A stretch of DNA of 64,000 nucleotides from Pseudomonadota bacterium (GTDB taxonomy: Bacteria; Pseudomonadota; Gammaproteobacteria; Burkholderiales; Burkholderiaceae_C): contig JAIUPH010000008.1 in assembly GCA_020161065.1 (NCBI GenBank), positions 248,001 to 312,000 of the forward strand, read 5' to 3'. Position numbers and translations under genes: made by a program. The notes below the pieces were generated by a model. That model searched no databases and was not told where the DNA came from. It saw nothing but the letters and a program-made list of their open reading frames with translations. Below are positions 18,915 to 30,111 of the stretch, in pieces. Numbering within the stretch: position 1 is the stretch's first letter; each line of letters starts with the position of its first letter.

Positions 18915-19226
18915 ATGCAAGCCGATCCCATCATCGCCGACCGCGGCGAATTCGTCGACGCGCTGCACTCGCTGCGCCAGGGCCACGTGCTGGTGCGCAC
19001 CAGCGAAAGCGCCGGCGGCTGCGTGCTCGACGGCAACATCGTCTACCACTCGTACCCCACGCTCAAGCGCTACGGGCTGATCGACGAGTTCCCCAACCCG
19101 CAAGGCTTCGTCAACGCCAGCTACTACCGGCTGACGCCGCGCGGCCGCGACTTCGCCGAACGCGCCTGCAGCGCCTGGCGCCGCCAACCCATGTGGCAAC
19201 GGCTGGCCGTGCGCTTCACGGGCTGA
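18915..19226 (+). CDS. small hypothetical protein
   Basis: The protein is 103 aa from ATG 18915. It is a soluble, mixed-charge protein containing GHVLVRTSESAGGCVLDGNIVYHSYPTLKRYGLIDEF and YYRLTPRGRDFAERA, the latter reminiscent of the wing and last helix of a winged-helix protein. It is not recognised. It lies alone between a divergent TRIC gene and a convergent DUF924 gene. Confidence 0.6.
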   Translation: MQADPIIADRGEFVDALHSLRQGHVLVRTSESAGGCVLDGNIVYHSYPTLKRYGLIDEFPNPQGFVNASYYRLTPRGRDFAERACSAWRRQPMWQRLAVRFTG

Positions 19227-19230
19227 AGCT

Positions 19231-19275
19231 GACGGCCCCCGGCCGCCTGGCGGCCGGTCCCCGAGGGGGCTGGGC
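19231..19275. repeat. dispersed GC-rich palindromic repeat between convergent genes
   Basis: GGCCGCCTGGCGGCC is a perfect short hairpin nested in a CCCCC to GGGGG outer stem. It fills the gap between two convergent genes and could terminate both. Confidence 0.6.
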
Positions 19276-19854
19276 TCAGAACCGCGAGCCGGGCTCTTCC
19301 AGGAAGGCCAGTTCCTCGGCCGTGCTGTCGCGGCCGAGAACCGCGTTGCGGTGCGGATAACGGCCGAAGCGGGCGATCACCGCCTGGTGGCGGCGCGCGC
19401 TGTCCAGCCAATCGGCCTGCGCCGGGTGCTGGGCCGCCAGCGCGCCGAAGAGGCGCAGCGATTCGGCCTGGTCGGCGGCGTCTTCGCTGTGCTCGAACGG
19501 CAGGTAGGCAAAGCAGCGCTGCAGCGGTTTGAGCTTGCGGTCGCGGCCGCCGGCCACCAGCGCCTTGGCGGCGGCCAGCGCCTGCGCGTCGCCGGCAAAG
19601 GCGCGCGGCGTGTGGCGGTAGGCGTGGCGCGTGAACTGGTCGAGCACGACGATGCGCGCCAGCGCGCCCGGCGGCGTGCGCTCCCAGTCGGCCAGTTCGC
19701 CGGCCAGCGCGGCGCGGAGCACGGCGCCGAAGCGGGTGCGGATGGAGACGTCGAACACCGCGTCCTTGCGGAACCATTCGGGGTTGACGCTCTCGGCGTC
19801 GCCGAACCAGACATCGATCACGGCTTGGGCATCGGCGGGCAGCGGGTCTCGCAT
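19276..19854 (-). CDS. DUF924 family protein
   Basis: The protein is 192 aa. VIDVWFGDAESVNPEWFRKDAVFDVSIRTRFG at the N-terminus, IVVLDQFTRHAYRHTPRAFAGDAQAL in the middle, and FAYLPFEHSEDAADQAESLRLF are diagnostic of the all-helical, TPR-like DUF924 family, whose function is unknown. The start at ATG 19854 gives the usual family length. Confidence 0.88.
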   Translation of the reverse strand: MRDPLPADAQAVIDVWFGDAESVNPEWFRKDAVFDVSIRTRFGAVLRAALAGELADWERTPPGALARIVVLDQFTRHAYRHTPRAFAGDAQALAAAKALVAGGRDRKLKPLQRCFAYLPFEHSEDAADQAESLRLFGALAAQHPAQADWLDSARRHQAVIARFGRYPHRNAVLGRDSTAEELAFLEEPGSRF

Positions 19855-19898
19855 GGCGGCGATGTTAGGGCGGCGCCTGCGCGCCGGGCTGCGGCGGA

Positions 19899-20885
19899 TC
19901 AAGCGCTGCGCCGCAGCCGCATGGTCGGCTCGGCCGCCGCCGGCGGCGGTTCGAAGCCGGCGCTCAGGTGCAGCCGGCCCTCGGCATCGGCCAGCACCAA
20001 CTCGACGTCGGCCAGCCCCTCCACCAGCGCCAGCCCGCGCTCGGGCCCCAGCACGCAGACGGCCTGGGCCAGCGCGGCGGCAGTGGAGGCTTCGGGCGCG
20101 ATCACGCTGACGCTGCGCGTGCCGGCCGTCGGCCGGCCGCTGAAGGGGTCCAGCACGCGGCGCGGCGCGGCGCTGGACGCCGCCAGGTCCTGCAGCGGCA
20201 GCAGGGCCAGCGCGGCGTCGGCGTGCTGCGGGTCGCGGATGGCCAGCATCCAGGGCTTGCCGCGGCGGTCGCCCAGCACCCGGCTGTGCGGCCCCACCGA
20301 GACGATGGCGTGCGCGATGCCCAGGCGCTGCAGCAGCGCCACGCCGCGGTCCACCGCATGGCCTTGCAGGAAGGCGCCGAGGTCGATGCGCATGCCGGGG
20401 CGGGCGAAGCGCAGGCTGGACTGCAGCGGATCGAACTGCAGCAGCCGCCAGCCCACGGCCTGCCGCGCGCGCGCCAGGCCGGCGTCGTCGGGCGCGGCGG
20501 TGGCGGGACGCCCTTCCTGCTGCACGGCCAGCGCCGCCACCGTCACGTCGAAGGCGCCGCCGGTCAGGCGCGAGAACGACAGCGCGCGGCCGAGCAGCGC
20601 GCACAGCTCGGCGCTGAGCAGCAGCGGCCCCTGCGCGCCGGCGGCGTTGATCAGCGCCAGCTCGGAGCCGGCGCGCCGGGCGCTGAAGGCGCGCTCCAGG
20701 CGTTGCATCTCGGCCAGCACGGCGGCCATCGCGGCGGCGCCGCGGGCGCGGTCTTCGGCCCACAGTTGCACGGTCAGCGCGGCGCCCAGCGCGAGCTGCT
20801 CGCGCTGCATCCAGCCGCCCTGCGGCGCGGTGCCGCCGCGCGGGTGGCCGGCGTTGCCTGAGCCCCGATCCGCCATTGCTTGCAT
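19899..20885 (-). CDS. ApbE-like protein (FAD:protein FMN transferase family), degenerate active site
   Basis: The protein is 328 aa. ApbE landmarks are recognisable: ERAFSARRAGSELALINAA, TGGAFDVTV, MRIDLGAFLQGHAVDR, VSVGPHSRVLGDRRGKPW and LDPFSGRPTAGTRSVSVIAPEAS. Active ApbE proteins flavinylate target Thr/Ser residues or hydrolyse FAD using Mg2+. Here the usual ADALSTA metal site reads AAALAQA, so both ligands (Asp and Thr) are lost, and DLGGIAKG reads DLGAFLQG without the Lys. Most of the export signal is also missing. The protein is probably catalytically inactive or altered. A second start at M26 is possible. Confidence 0.8.
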   Translation of the reverse strand: MQAMADRGSGNAGHPRGGTAPQGGWMQREQLALGAALTVQLWAEDRARGAAAMAAVLAEMQRLERAFSARRAGSELALINAAGAQGPLLLSAELCALLGRALSFSRLTGGAFDVTVAALAVQQEGRPATAAPDDAGLARARQAVGWRLLQFDPLQSSLRFARPGMRIDLGAFLQGHAVDRGVALLQRLGIAHAIVSVGPHSRVLGDRRGKPWMLAIRDPQHADAALALLPLQDLAASSAAPRRVLDPFSGRPTAGTRSVSVIAPEASTAAALAQAVCVLGPERGLALVEGLADVELVLADAEGRLHLSAGFEPPPAAAEPTMRLRRSA

Positions 20886-21020
20886 CTGCCCCTTGGGTTG
20901 CAGCGGCGATGCTGGCCGCCACCGGCGCGGGTGTCCAGCCCGCCGGCGGCAACGGGCATCAGTCTTACATCCGGTGGCGAATCAGTCGGTGTCGGCGCGG
21001 CGGCGCGCCGGCACGTCGGG

Positions 21021-22295
21021 TCAGTAGGTTTCCAGGTGCAGCCGGCCTTCGCGCTTGAGCGCGGCGCCGATCGGCTCCCACGGCAGCCCGGCCTGCTGCG
21101 CCACGTCGCGCAGCGCCAGCATCACGCCTTCTTCCATCGCCTTCAGCCCGCAGACGTAGAAGTGGCTGGCGCCGTCCTGCAGCAGCGCGGCCAGGTCGGC
21201 GGCGCGTTCGCGCATCAGGTCCTGCACGTAGCGCTTGGGCGCGCCGGGCGTGCGGCTGAACGCGAAGTTGATGTCGATGAAGTCTTTCGGCAGGTTCTGC
21301 AGCGGCCCGAAGTAAGGCAGCTCCTGCTGCGTGCGGGCGCCGAAGAACAGCATCAGCTTGCCGCCCTCGAACTTGCCGGACTGGCGCAGGCGGCGCCGCC
21401 ACTCGGTCATCGCGCGCATCGGCGCGCTGCCGGTGCCGGTGCAGATCATCACGATGTGGCTGCGCGGGTGGTTGGGCATCAGGAAGCTGGTGCCGAAGGG
21501 GCCGATGACCTGCACCTTGTCGCCGACCTTGAGGTCGCAGACGTAGTTGCTGGCCACGCCGCGCACCGGGCGGCCCTGGTGGTCTTCGAGCACGCGCTTG
21601 ACCGTCAGCGAGAGGTTGTTGTAGCCGGGCCGCTCGCCGTTGCGCGGGCTGGCCACGCTGTACTGGCGCGCGTGGTGGGGGCGGCCGGCCTCGTCGGTGC
21701 CCGGCGGGATGATGCCGATGCTCTGCCCTTCCAGCACCGGGAACGGCATGGCGCCGAAATCGAGCACGATGTGGTGGGTGTCGTATTCGGTGCCGACCTG
21801 GGTGACGCGCACGTTGCCGCTGACGGTGGCGGTGATGCTCTTGTCGGACGCCTTCGGCCCGTACAGGTTGGTGTAGCCGTGCGCCGCCGACCACGGCGGC
21901 AGCGTGGCGTTCCAGGCGCCGCTGTTGAAGACGGTCTCGCCGCTGGGGTCGGCGGCCGGCGGCGGCTCGGGCAGCGGCGCCTGCGCATCGACCGCGACGC
22001 CGGCGGCCGCCAGCTCGTTGGCCGACAGCTCGGCGGGCAGCACGTCCCAGCCGAGCTGCTCTTCGACGCTGTAGGCCTTGAGCCGCGGCATCTGGCGCCA
22101 GTTGTCGATGCTGCCGGTGGGGCACGGCGGCACGCAGGCCAGGCAGGTGTTGCACTTGGCCGCGTCGACCACGTAGTTGCGCGAGTCGTGCGTGATCGCG
22201 CCCACCGGGCAGGTGGCCTCGCAGGTGTTGCAGCGGATGCAGATCTCGGGGTCGATCAGGTGCTGCCTGATGACGCCTGCGTCGGCCATGTCCAT
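21021..22295 (-). CDS. boxA: benzoyl-CoA oxygenase reductase component BoxA
   Basis: About 424 aa. It passes electrons from NADPH to BoxB for epoxidation of benzoyl-CoA. The N-terminal ferredoxin domain has two 4Fe-4S motifs, [12 protein letters not shown] and [12 protein letters not shown]. After a linker comes an FNR-type FAD/NADP domain with [31 protein letters not shown] and a C-terminal [16 protein letters not shown] 22295 is preferred because GAGGAG lies 7 bp upstream; an ATG at 22316 is also open but has a poor site. It is the last gene of boxC-boxB-boxA, separated from boxB by a 150-bp gap with two dispersed repeats. Confidence 0.95.
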   Translation of the reverse strand: MDMADAGVIRQHLIDPEICIRCNTCEATCPVGAITHDSRNYVVDAAKCNTCLACVPPCPTGSIDNWRQMPRLKAYSVEEQLGWDVLPAELSANELAAAGVAVDAQAPLPEPPPAADPSGETVFNSGAWNATLPPWSAAHGYTNLYGPKASDKSITATVSGNVRVTQVGTEYDTHHIVLDFGAMPFPVLEGQSIGIIPPGTDEAGRPHHARQYSVASPRNGERPGYNNLSLTVKRVLEDHQGRPVRGVASNYVCDLKVGDKVQVIGPFGTSFLMPNHPRSHIVMICTGTGSAPMRAMTEWRRRLRQSGKFEGGKLMLFFGARTQQELPYFGPLQNLPKDFIDINFAFSRTPGAPKRYVQDLMRERAADLAALLQDGASHFYVCGLKAMEEGVMLALRDVAQQAGLPWEPIGAALKREGRLHLETY

Positions 22296-22316
22296 CAAAG
22301 TCTCCTCGGTTGTCAT

Positions 22317-22443
22317 CCCCTCCGGGGACAGGTCGCCGCAGGCGACCAGGGGAGTGCGGTGTTAGCGCGCCGAACCGGATCCGGGTCCCCCGGTCCGGTT
22401 CGGTAGCCCCCTCGGGGGGCGGCCGCCCGGCGGCCGGGGGCTC
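22317..22443. repeat. two dispersed GC-rich palindromic repeats between boxB and boxA
   Basis: The gap contains CCCCTCCGGGGA with CGCCGCAGGCG, then a GGATCCGGGTCCCCCGGTCCGG block, then CCCCCTCGGGGGG joined to GGCCGCCCGGCGGCC. Each can form a strong hairpin in the boxB-boxA transcript and could reduce read-through or stabilise upstream mRNA. Confidence 0.6.
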
Positions 22444-22446
22444 ACA

Positions 22447-23874
<1,428 letters not shown>

Positions 23875-23883
23875 GGTGATTCC

Positions 23884-25551
<1,668 letters not shown>

Positions 25552-25590
25552 GGCGGGCTCCTTCGGGCTGCGGGGCGGGATCGATGAGTA

Positions 25591-25622
25591 GGCATCATAT
25601 TGCCTGTTCTGACTCAACGCAA
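25591..25622 (-). promoter_or_regulatory. predicted boxCBA promoter with operator-like box
   Basis: On the minus strand TTGCGT (25622-25617), a 17-bp spacer and TATGAT (25599-25594) form a good sigma-70-type promoter. The -10 lies inside GGCATCATATTGCCTG (from 25591), which resembles the box at 25717. An inverted relative, CGATTTATGCATTAT (25624-25638), sits just upstream of the -35. Confidence 0.6.
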
Positions 25623-25679
25623 GCGATTTATGCATTATTTTTCGTGTCGATGCCTTGGCGTGCCGGGGAAACTATACGC

Positions 25680-25737
25680 TTGACAGCGATCGGGGTCGTG
25701 CCTACAGTGCGCAACAGGCAACATATTGCATAAATCG
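25680..25737 (+). promoter_or_regulatory. predicted DUF4863-bclA promoter with operator at the start site
   Basis: TTGACA (25680-25685), a 17-bp spacer and TACAGT (25703-25708) form a plausible promoter. The box GCAACATATTGCATAAATCG (25718-25737) covers the expected start of transcription and ends two bases before the ATG. Its TTATGCA core recurs in the intergenic region, which fits control by a regulator such as BoxR; boxR itself is not in the window. Confidence 0.6.
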
Positions 25738-25739
25738 AC

Positions 25740-26210
25740 ATGAACACCCCGACGCCCGAAGCCTTCCGCCAGCAGATTGCCGGCCTCACCGCCCAGCTTC
25801 AGGGCCGCGCGCTCGACGGCGCGCTGGACGACTGGCTCAACCGCGAACACGGCGCCGCCAGCGCCAGCTACGCGGCGCTGAAGGCCGCCTGCCAGGCCGG
25901 CGTGGCCGCCGGCTGGCTGTGCAACCGCGAAGGCGGCGGCATCCGCTACGGCCGCATCTTCAAGCCCGCGCCCGACCTGCACGGCTTCTCGGTCGACGTG
26001 GTCGACATGCGCGACATCGCCGGCCCGCACCACGTGCACCCGAACGGCGAGATCGACCTGATCATGCCGATCGAAGGCGACGCCTTGTTCGACGGCCGCG
26101 CCGCCGGCTGGCTGGTCTGCCCGCCGGGCAGCGCCCACCGGCCGACCGTCAGCCAGGGCCGCGCGCTGGTGCTCTACCTGCTGCCCGAGGGGCAGATCCA
26201 GTTCAGCTGA
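25740..26210 (+). CDS. DUF4863 cupin protein (4-hydroxylaminobenzoate lyase-like) of the box cluster
   Basis: The protein is 156 aa. A helical N-terminal half precedes a small cupin with GPHHVHPNGEIDLIMPIEGDALFDG, whose His-x-His and Glu are typical metal ligands, and AGWLVCPPGSAHRPTV. The family includes PnbB, which converts 4-hydroxylaminobenzoate to protocatechuate, and members are often found beside box genes where their role is not established. It is the first gene of the operon with benzoate-CoA ligase. No strong ribosome-binding site precedes the ATG; the operator box abuts it. Confidence 0.85.
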   Translation: MNTPTPEAFRQQIAGLTAQLQGRALDGALDDWLNREHGAASASYAALKAACQAGVAAGWLCNREGGGIRYGRIFKPAPDLHGFSVDVVDMRDIAGPHHVHPNGEIDLIMPIEGDALFDGRAAGWLVCPPGSAHRPTVSQGRALVLYLLPEGQIQFS

Positions 26211-26230
26211 ACCCACCGAGGACCAACGCC

Positions 26231-27883
26231 ATGCCCCCCAGCACAGTGCCGCCGCCGGGCGAGCGCTTCAACTTCGCCCAGCACCTGCTGGAACGCAACG
26301 CCGGCCGCCCCGGCAAGACGGCCTTCGTCGACGAGCAGGCCAGCCTGAGCTACGGCGAGCTGGCCGAGCGCGTGCGCGGCCTCGCCGCCGGCCTGCGCGC
26401 CCTGGGCATCAAGCGCGAAGAGCGCGTGCTGCTGCTGATGCTGGACAGCGTGGACTGGCCGGTGGCCTTTCTCGGCACGATGTACGCCGGCGCGGTGCCG
26501 GTGGCCGTCAACACGCTGCTGACCGCCGACGACTACGCCTACATGCTGGAGCACAGCCGCGCGCAGGCGGTGCTGGTGTCGGGCGCGCTGCTGCCCACAC
26601 TCACGGCGGCGATGGTGAAGAGCGATCACGAGGTCGGCAAGGTCATCGTCTCGCGGCCGCTGGCGCCGCTGCACCCGTCGGAGGTCGACTTCGAGGCCTT
26701 CGTCGCCGCGCAGCCGCCGGCGCCGCGGCCCGCCGCCACCGGGCCCGACGACCCGGGCTTCTGGCTGTATTCGTCGGGCTCCACCGGCCGCCCCAAGGGC
26801 ACGGTGCATTCGCACGGCAACCCCTACTGGACGGCCGAGCTGTACGGCGCCGGCGTGCTGGGCCTGCGCGAGGACGACGTCTGCTTCTCCGCCGCCAAGC
26901 TGTTCTTCGCCTACGGGCTGGGCAATGCGCTGAGCTTCCCGATGAGCGCCGGCGCCACCACGCTGCTGATGGGCGAGCGGCCGACCCCCGAAGCCACCTT
27001 CAAGCGCTGGCGCGGTGTACCGGCCGGCCCCCACGGGGCTCCGCCCCTGCCCCCCGAGGGGACGCTCGCGGCGCCGGGCGACCCGTCGCCGCTGAAGCTG
27101 CTCAAGCCCACCATCTTCTTCGGCGCCCCCACCGGCTTTGCCGGCATGCTGGCGCACCCGGCGCTGCCGCCGCGCAGCGAGCTGGCGCTGCGCCTGGTGT
27201 CGTCGGCCGGCGAGGCGCTGCCGGCCGAGCTGGGCGAGCGCTTCAAGCAGCACTTCGGCGTCGACATCGTCGACGGCATCGGCAGCACCGAGATGCTGCA
27301 CATCTTCATCAGCAACCGGCCCGACCGCGTGCGCTACGGCAGCACCGGCTGGGTGGTGCCGGGCTACGAGATCGAGCTGCGCGGCGAAGACGGCGCGCCG
27401 GTGCCCGACGGCGAGATCGGCGACCTCTACATCCAGGGCCCGAGCGCCGCGATGATGTACTGGGGCAACCGCACGAAGACGCGCGAGACCTTCCAGGGCG
27501 GCTGGACCAAGGCCGGCGACAAGTACGTGAAGAACGCCGACGGCAGCTACACCTACAGCGGCCGCAGCGACGACATGCTCAAGGTCAGCGGCATCTACGT
27601 CAGCCCCTTCGAGGTGGAAGCCACGCTGGTGCAGCACCCGGCGGTGCTGGAAGCGGCGGTGATCGGCGTGCCCGACGCGGAGGGCCTCACCAAGACCAAG
27701 GCCTTCGTCGTGCTGAAGGCCGGCGCCGCGGTCTCGGCCGACGAGCTGAAGACCTTCGTCAAGGACAAGCTGGCGCCGTACAAGTACCCGCGGCAGATCG
27801 AGTTCGTCGCCGAGCTGCCGAAGACGGCCACCGGCAAGATCCAGCGCTTCAAGCTGCGCGAGAAGGAACTGCAAGCCGGATGA
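26231..27883 (+). CDS. bclA: benzoate-CoA ligase
   Basis: The protein is 550 aa. It activates benzoate with ATP and CoA as the entry step of the box pathway. Landmarks are FNFAQHLLERNAGRPGKTAFVDE, the P-loop YSSGSTGRPKGTVHSHGN, DVCFSAAKLFFAYGLGN, GIGSTEMLHIFISN, YSGRSDDMLKVSGIYVSP and the catalytic Lys in KTATGKIQRFKLRE. Between FKRW and LLKPTIFFGAPTGFAGM lies an extra Pro/Gly-rich stretch (about residues 262-290) encoded by a copy of the dispersed GC-rich repeat; other ligases of this type have a much shorter link here. The gene overlaps the next one at ATGA. Confidence 0.95.
   Translation: MPPSTVPPPGERFNFAQHLLERNAGRPGKTAFVDEQASLSYGELAERVRGLAAGLRALGIKREERVLLLMLDSVDWPVAFLGTMYAGAVPVAVNTLLTADDYAYMLEHSRAQAVLVSGALLPTLTAAMVKSDHEVGKVIVSRPLAPLHPSEVDFEAFVAAQPPAPRPAATGPDDPGFWLYSSGSTGRPKGTVHSHGNPYWTAELYGAGVLGLREDDVCFSAAKLFFAYGLGNALSFPMSAGATTLLMGERPTPEATFKRWRGVPAGPHGAPPLPPEGTLAAPGDPSPLKLLKPTIFFGAPTGFAGMLAHPALPPRSELALRLVSSAGEALPAELGERFKQHFGVDIVDGIGSTEMLHIFISNRPDRVRYGSTGWVVPGYEIELRGEDGAPVPDGEIGDLYIQGPSAAMMYWGNRTKTRETFQGGWTKAGDKYVKNADGSYTYSGRSDDMLKVSGIYVSPFEVEATLVQHPAVLEAAVIGVPDAEGLTKTKAFVVLKAGAAVSADELKTFVKDKLAPYKYPRQIEFVAELPKTATGKIQRFKLREKELQAG
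27013..27074. repeat. dispersed GC-rich repeat inserted in frame inside bclA
   Basis: GGCCGGCCCCCACGGGGCTC followed by CCGCCCCTGCCCCCCGAGGGG matches the style of the intergenic repeats of this window. It encodes an added Pro/Gly-rich loop without breaking the frame. Confidence 0.6.
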
Positions 27884-28668
27884 GCAGCCAGCGCATCGAA
27901 CTGCCCTGGGACGGCCGCCGCGTCCGCATCGAGCACCGCTGGCTGCGCGCCGACGACGCGGCGGCGCCGCTGCTCGTCTTCCTGCACGAAGGCCTGGGCT
28001 CGGTGTCGGCCTGGCGCGACTTCCCCGCAGAGCTGTGCGAAGCGGTGGGCTGCCGCGGCCTGGTGTACTCGCGCCCGGGCTACGGCCGCTCGACGCCGCG
28101 CGCGGCGGGCGAAACCTGGACGCCCGAGTACATGCACCGCCAGGCGCTGGAACTGCTGCCCGCGCTGCTGCGCGCGCTGGGCGTCGAGCAGCCGCCCTGG
28201 CTGTTCGGCCACAGCGACGGCGGCTCCATCGCGCTGCTCTACGCCGCGCGCCACGCGGTGGCCGGCACCATCGTGCTGGCGCCGCACATCCTGGTCGAGG
28301 ACCTCTCGGTCGAGAGCATCGCCCAGGCCCGCCAGGCCTGGGCCGACGGCGACCTCAGCGAACGCCTGGCGCGCCACCACGACGACGCCGCGTCGGCCTT
28401 CTTCGGCTGGAACGACGTCTGGCTGAGCCCGGCGTTCCGGCACTGGTCGATCGAGGACGAGATCGCCGGCATCCGCGGCCCGCTGCTGGCAGTGCAGGGG
28501 CTCGACGACCCCTACGGCACGCTGGAGCAGATCCGCGGCATCGCGCGCCGCGTGCCGCAGACGCGGCTGCTGGAGCTGCCCGACTGCGGCCACGCGCCGC
28601 ACAAGGACCAGCCGGCGGCCGTGATCGCCGCCGTCCGTGAGGTGATGCCGGGCCGCCGAGGCCGCTGA
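27880..28668 (+). CDS. alpha/beta hydrolase of the box cluster
   Basis: The protein is 262 aa with an alpha/beta fold: oxyanion region FLHEGLGSVSAWRDFP, nucleophile elbow LFGHSDGGSIALLYA with Ser near residue 111, an Asp in GLDDPYGTLEQI, and the catalytic His in LPDCGHAPHKDQP. Similar hydrolases accompany box genes and may act as a thioesterase or lactonase, but the substrate is not known. Its ATG overlaps the bclA stop, so it is co-translated. Confidence 0.88.
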   Translation: MSSQRIELPWDGRRVRIEHRWLRADDAAAPLLVFLHEGLGSVSAWRDFPAELCEAVGCRGLVYSRPGYGRSTPRAAGETWTPEYMHRQALELLPALLRALGVEQPPWLFGHSDGGSIALLYAARHAVAGTIVLAPHILVEDLSVESIAQARQAWADGDLSERLARHHDDAASAFFGWNDVWLSPAFRHWSIEDEIAGIRGPLLAVQGLDDPYGTLEQIRGIARRVPQTRLLELPDCGHAPHKDQPAAVIAAVREVMPGRRGR

Positions 28669-28694
28669 CGACGCCGACGCCGTTGAAGACGCGC

Positions 28695-28717
28695 TTCGCC
28701 TCAAGTCGAGGCGCGAA
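28695..28717. terminator. possible terminator hairpin after the bclA operon
   Basis: TTCGCCTC, a 5-base loop and GAGGCGCGAA form an imperfect stem downstream of the hydrolase gene; no T-run follows, so rho-independent termination is uncertain. Confidence 0.3.
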
Positions 28718-28735
28718 ACGGCCGATGTTGCGGCC

Positions 28736-30073
28736 ATGAAGCCGTCTCCTTCGCCTGCCGCCGCCGCCGGCGCCATTCCCGCCGCCGCGCCGGCCGATGC
28801 CTTGCAGCCGTTCCTCGCGCTGGCCCCCATTGGCCTGGTGCAGGCCGCCGACGATGGCCGCATCGCTTTCGCCAACGCGCTGGCCGCCGAACGGCTGCAG
28901 CCGCTGGCCGGCGAAGGCGGCCTGCACAACCTGTTCGACGCCTTGCTGAGCGTGGCGCCCGATCTGCGCGCGCAGGCCGCGGCCTTCACCGCGCCGCAAG
29001 GCCTGCTGCTCGACCACCTGCCGCTGCACCCGCGCTCGGCCAAGCCGGCGTCGCTGGCGCTGACGCTGCTGAAGCTGGCGCCCGGCCGCTGGCTGGCGAT
29101 GATCGACGACACCAGCGCCGAGACCCGGCGCGAGCGCGAGCTGCAGCAGCTGCAGGCCTGGACGCACGGCATCGTCAAGGGCGTGGCCGACCACGGCCTG
29201 GCGACGCTCGACGCCCAGGGCCTGTGCCGCGACTGGAACGCCAGCCTCGGCCGCGTGACCGGCTTCGATGCCGACAGCCTGGTCGGCCGCTCGCCGGCGC
29301 TGCTGGCGGTGGACGCCGCGGCCGCCGAACGCCGCCTGGCCGAACGCCTGCTGCTGGCCGATGCCACCGGCTGGAGCCACGACGAAGGCTGGCTGGCGCG
29401 CCCCGACGGCAGCCGCTACTGGGGCAGCAGCCTGATCACGCCGCTGCGCACGCACGACCTGCCCGAACCCGGGCCGCGCTGCTACAGCCTGATCGTGCGC
29501 GACATCTCGCACCTGCGCGAAGCGCGCAGCGCGCTGCGCGGCTCGATCTCCAGCGACCCGCTGACCGGCCTGAGCAACCGCCGCGCCTTCCACGAAAGCG
29601 GCGAGCTGGAACTGGCGCGCAGCCTGCGCGCGCCGCGCGCGCTGGCGGTGCTGCGCATCGACATCGAAGACTTCGTGGCGCTGCACGCCGAGCACGGCCA
29701 CCCCGCCGGCGACGCGCTGCTGCGCCACCTGGCCGGCGGGCTGAGCGCCACCTTGCGCAGCAGCGACCTGGTGGCGCGCACCGGCGGCCCGGCCTTCGTG
29801 GCGCTGCTGTGCGGCGCCGATGCGGCGCAGGCGCTGGGCGTGGCCGAGCGGCTGTGCCGCCACGTCGCCGGCCAGGTGCTGGAGGTCGACGGCGTGCCGA
29901 TCCGCTACCGCATCAGCGCCGGCGTCGCCGCGCTGCAGCCGGGCGACGCCGCGCCGAGCTGCCTGGACGAGCTGGTGCTGCGCGCCGACTGCGCGCTGGA
30001 CGCGGCGCGCCGCCGCCCCGGGCTGCCGGTGGGCTGCTGGAGCGAAGACACCGCGACGGCCGCGGCCGCCTGA
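28736..30073 (+). CDS. PAS-GGDEF protein with degenerate GGDEF motif
   Basis: The protein is 445 aa: a weak PAS-like segment near residues 25-110, a clear PAS domain near 145-260 (GLATLDAQGLCRDWNASLGRVTGFDADSLVGRSP), then a GGDEF domain starting at DPLTGLSNRRAF. The metal-binding IDIEDF is present, but the signature loop reads RTGGPAFVALL in place of GGDEF, so diguanylate cyclase activity is probably lost. No EAL domain and no membrane helix is seen. It could be a cytoplasmic GTP- or c-di-GMP-linked sensor without synthesis activity. It starts 67 bp after the box operon. Confidence 0.88.
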   Translation: MKPSPSPAAAAGAIPAAAPADALQPFLALAPIGLVQAADDGRIAFANALAAERLQPLAGEGGLHNLFDALLSVAPDLRAQAAAFTAPQGLLLDHLPLHPRSAKPASLALTLLKLAPGRWLAMIDDTSAETRRERELQQLQAWTHGIVKGVADHGLATLDAQGLCRDWNASLGRVTGFDADSLVGRSPALLAVDAAAAERRLAERLLLADATGWSHDEGWLARPDGSRYWGSSLITPLRTHDLPEPGPRCYSLIVRDISHLREARSALRGSISSDPLTGLSNRRAFHESGELELARSLRAPRALAVLRIDIEDFVALHAEHGHPAGDALLRHLAGGLSATLRSSDLVARTGGPAFVALLCGADAAQALGVAERLCRHVAGQVLEVDGVPIRYRISAGVAALQPGDAAPSCLDELVLRADCALDAARRRPGLPVGCWSEDTATAAAA

Positions 30074-30111
30074 CGGCGCCGGCAGCGGGCGGCTGAGCTA
30101 AGCTGCCCGCC

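Noticed and set aside
28669-28735. boxR or boxD as further members of the benzoyl-CoA cluster
   Set aside because: No helix-turn-helix/shikimate-kinase-like gene or aldehyde dehydrogenase gene was found around the box genes in the window.
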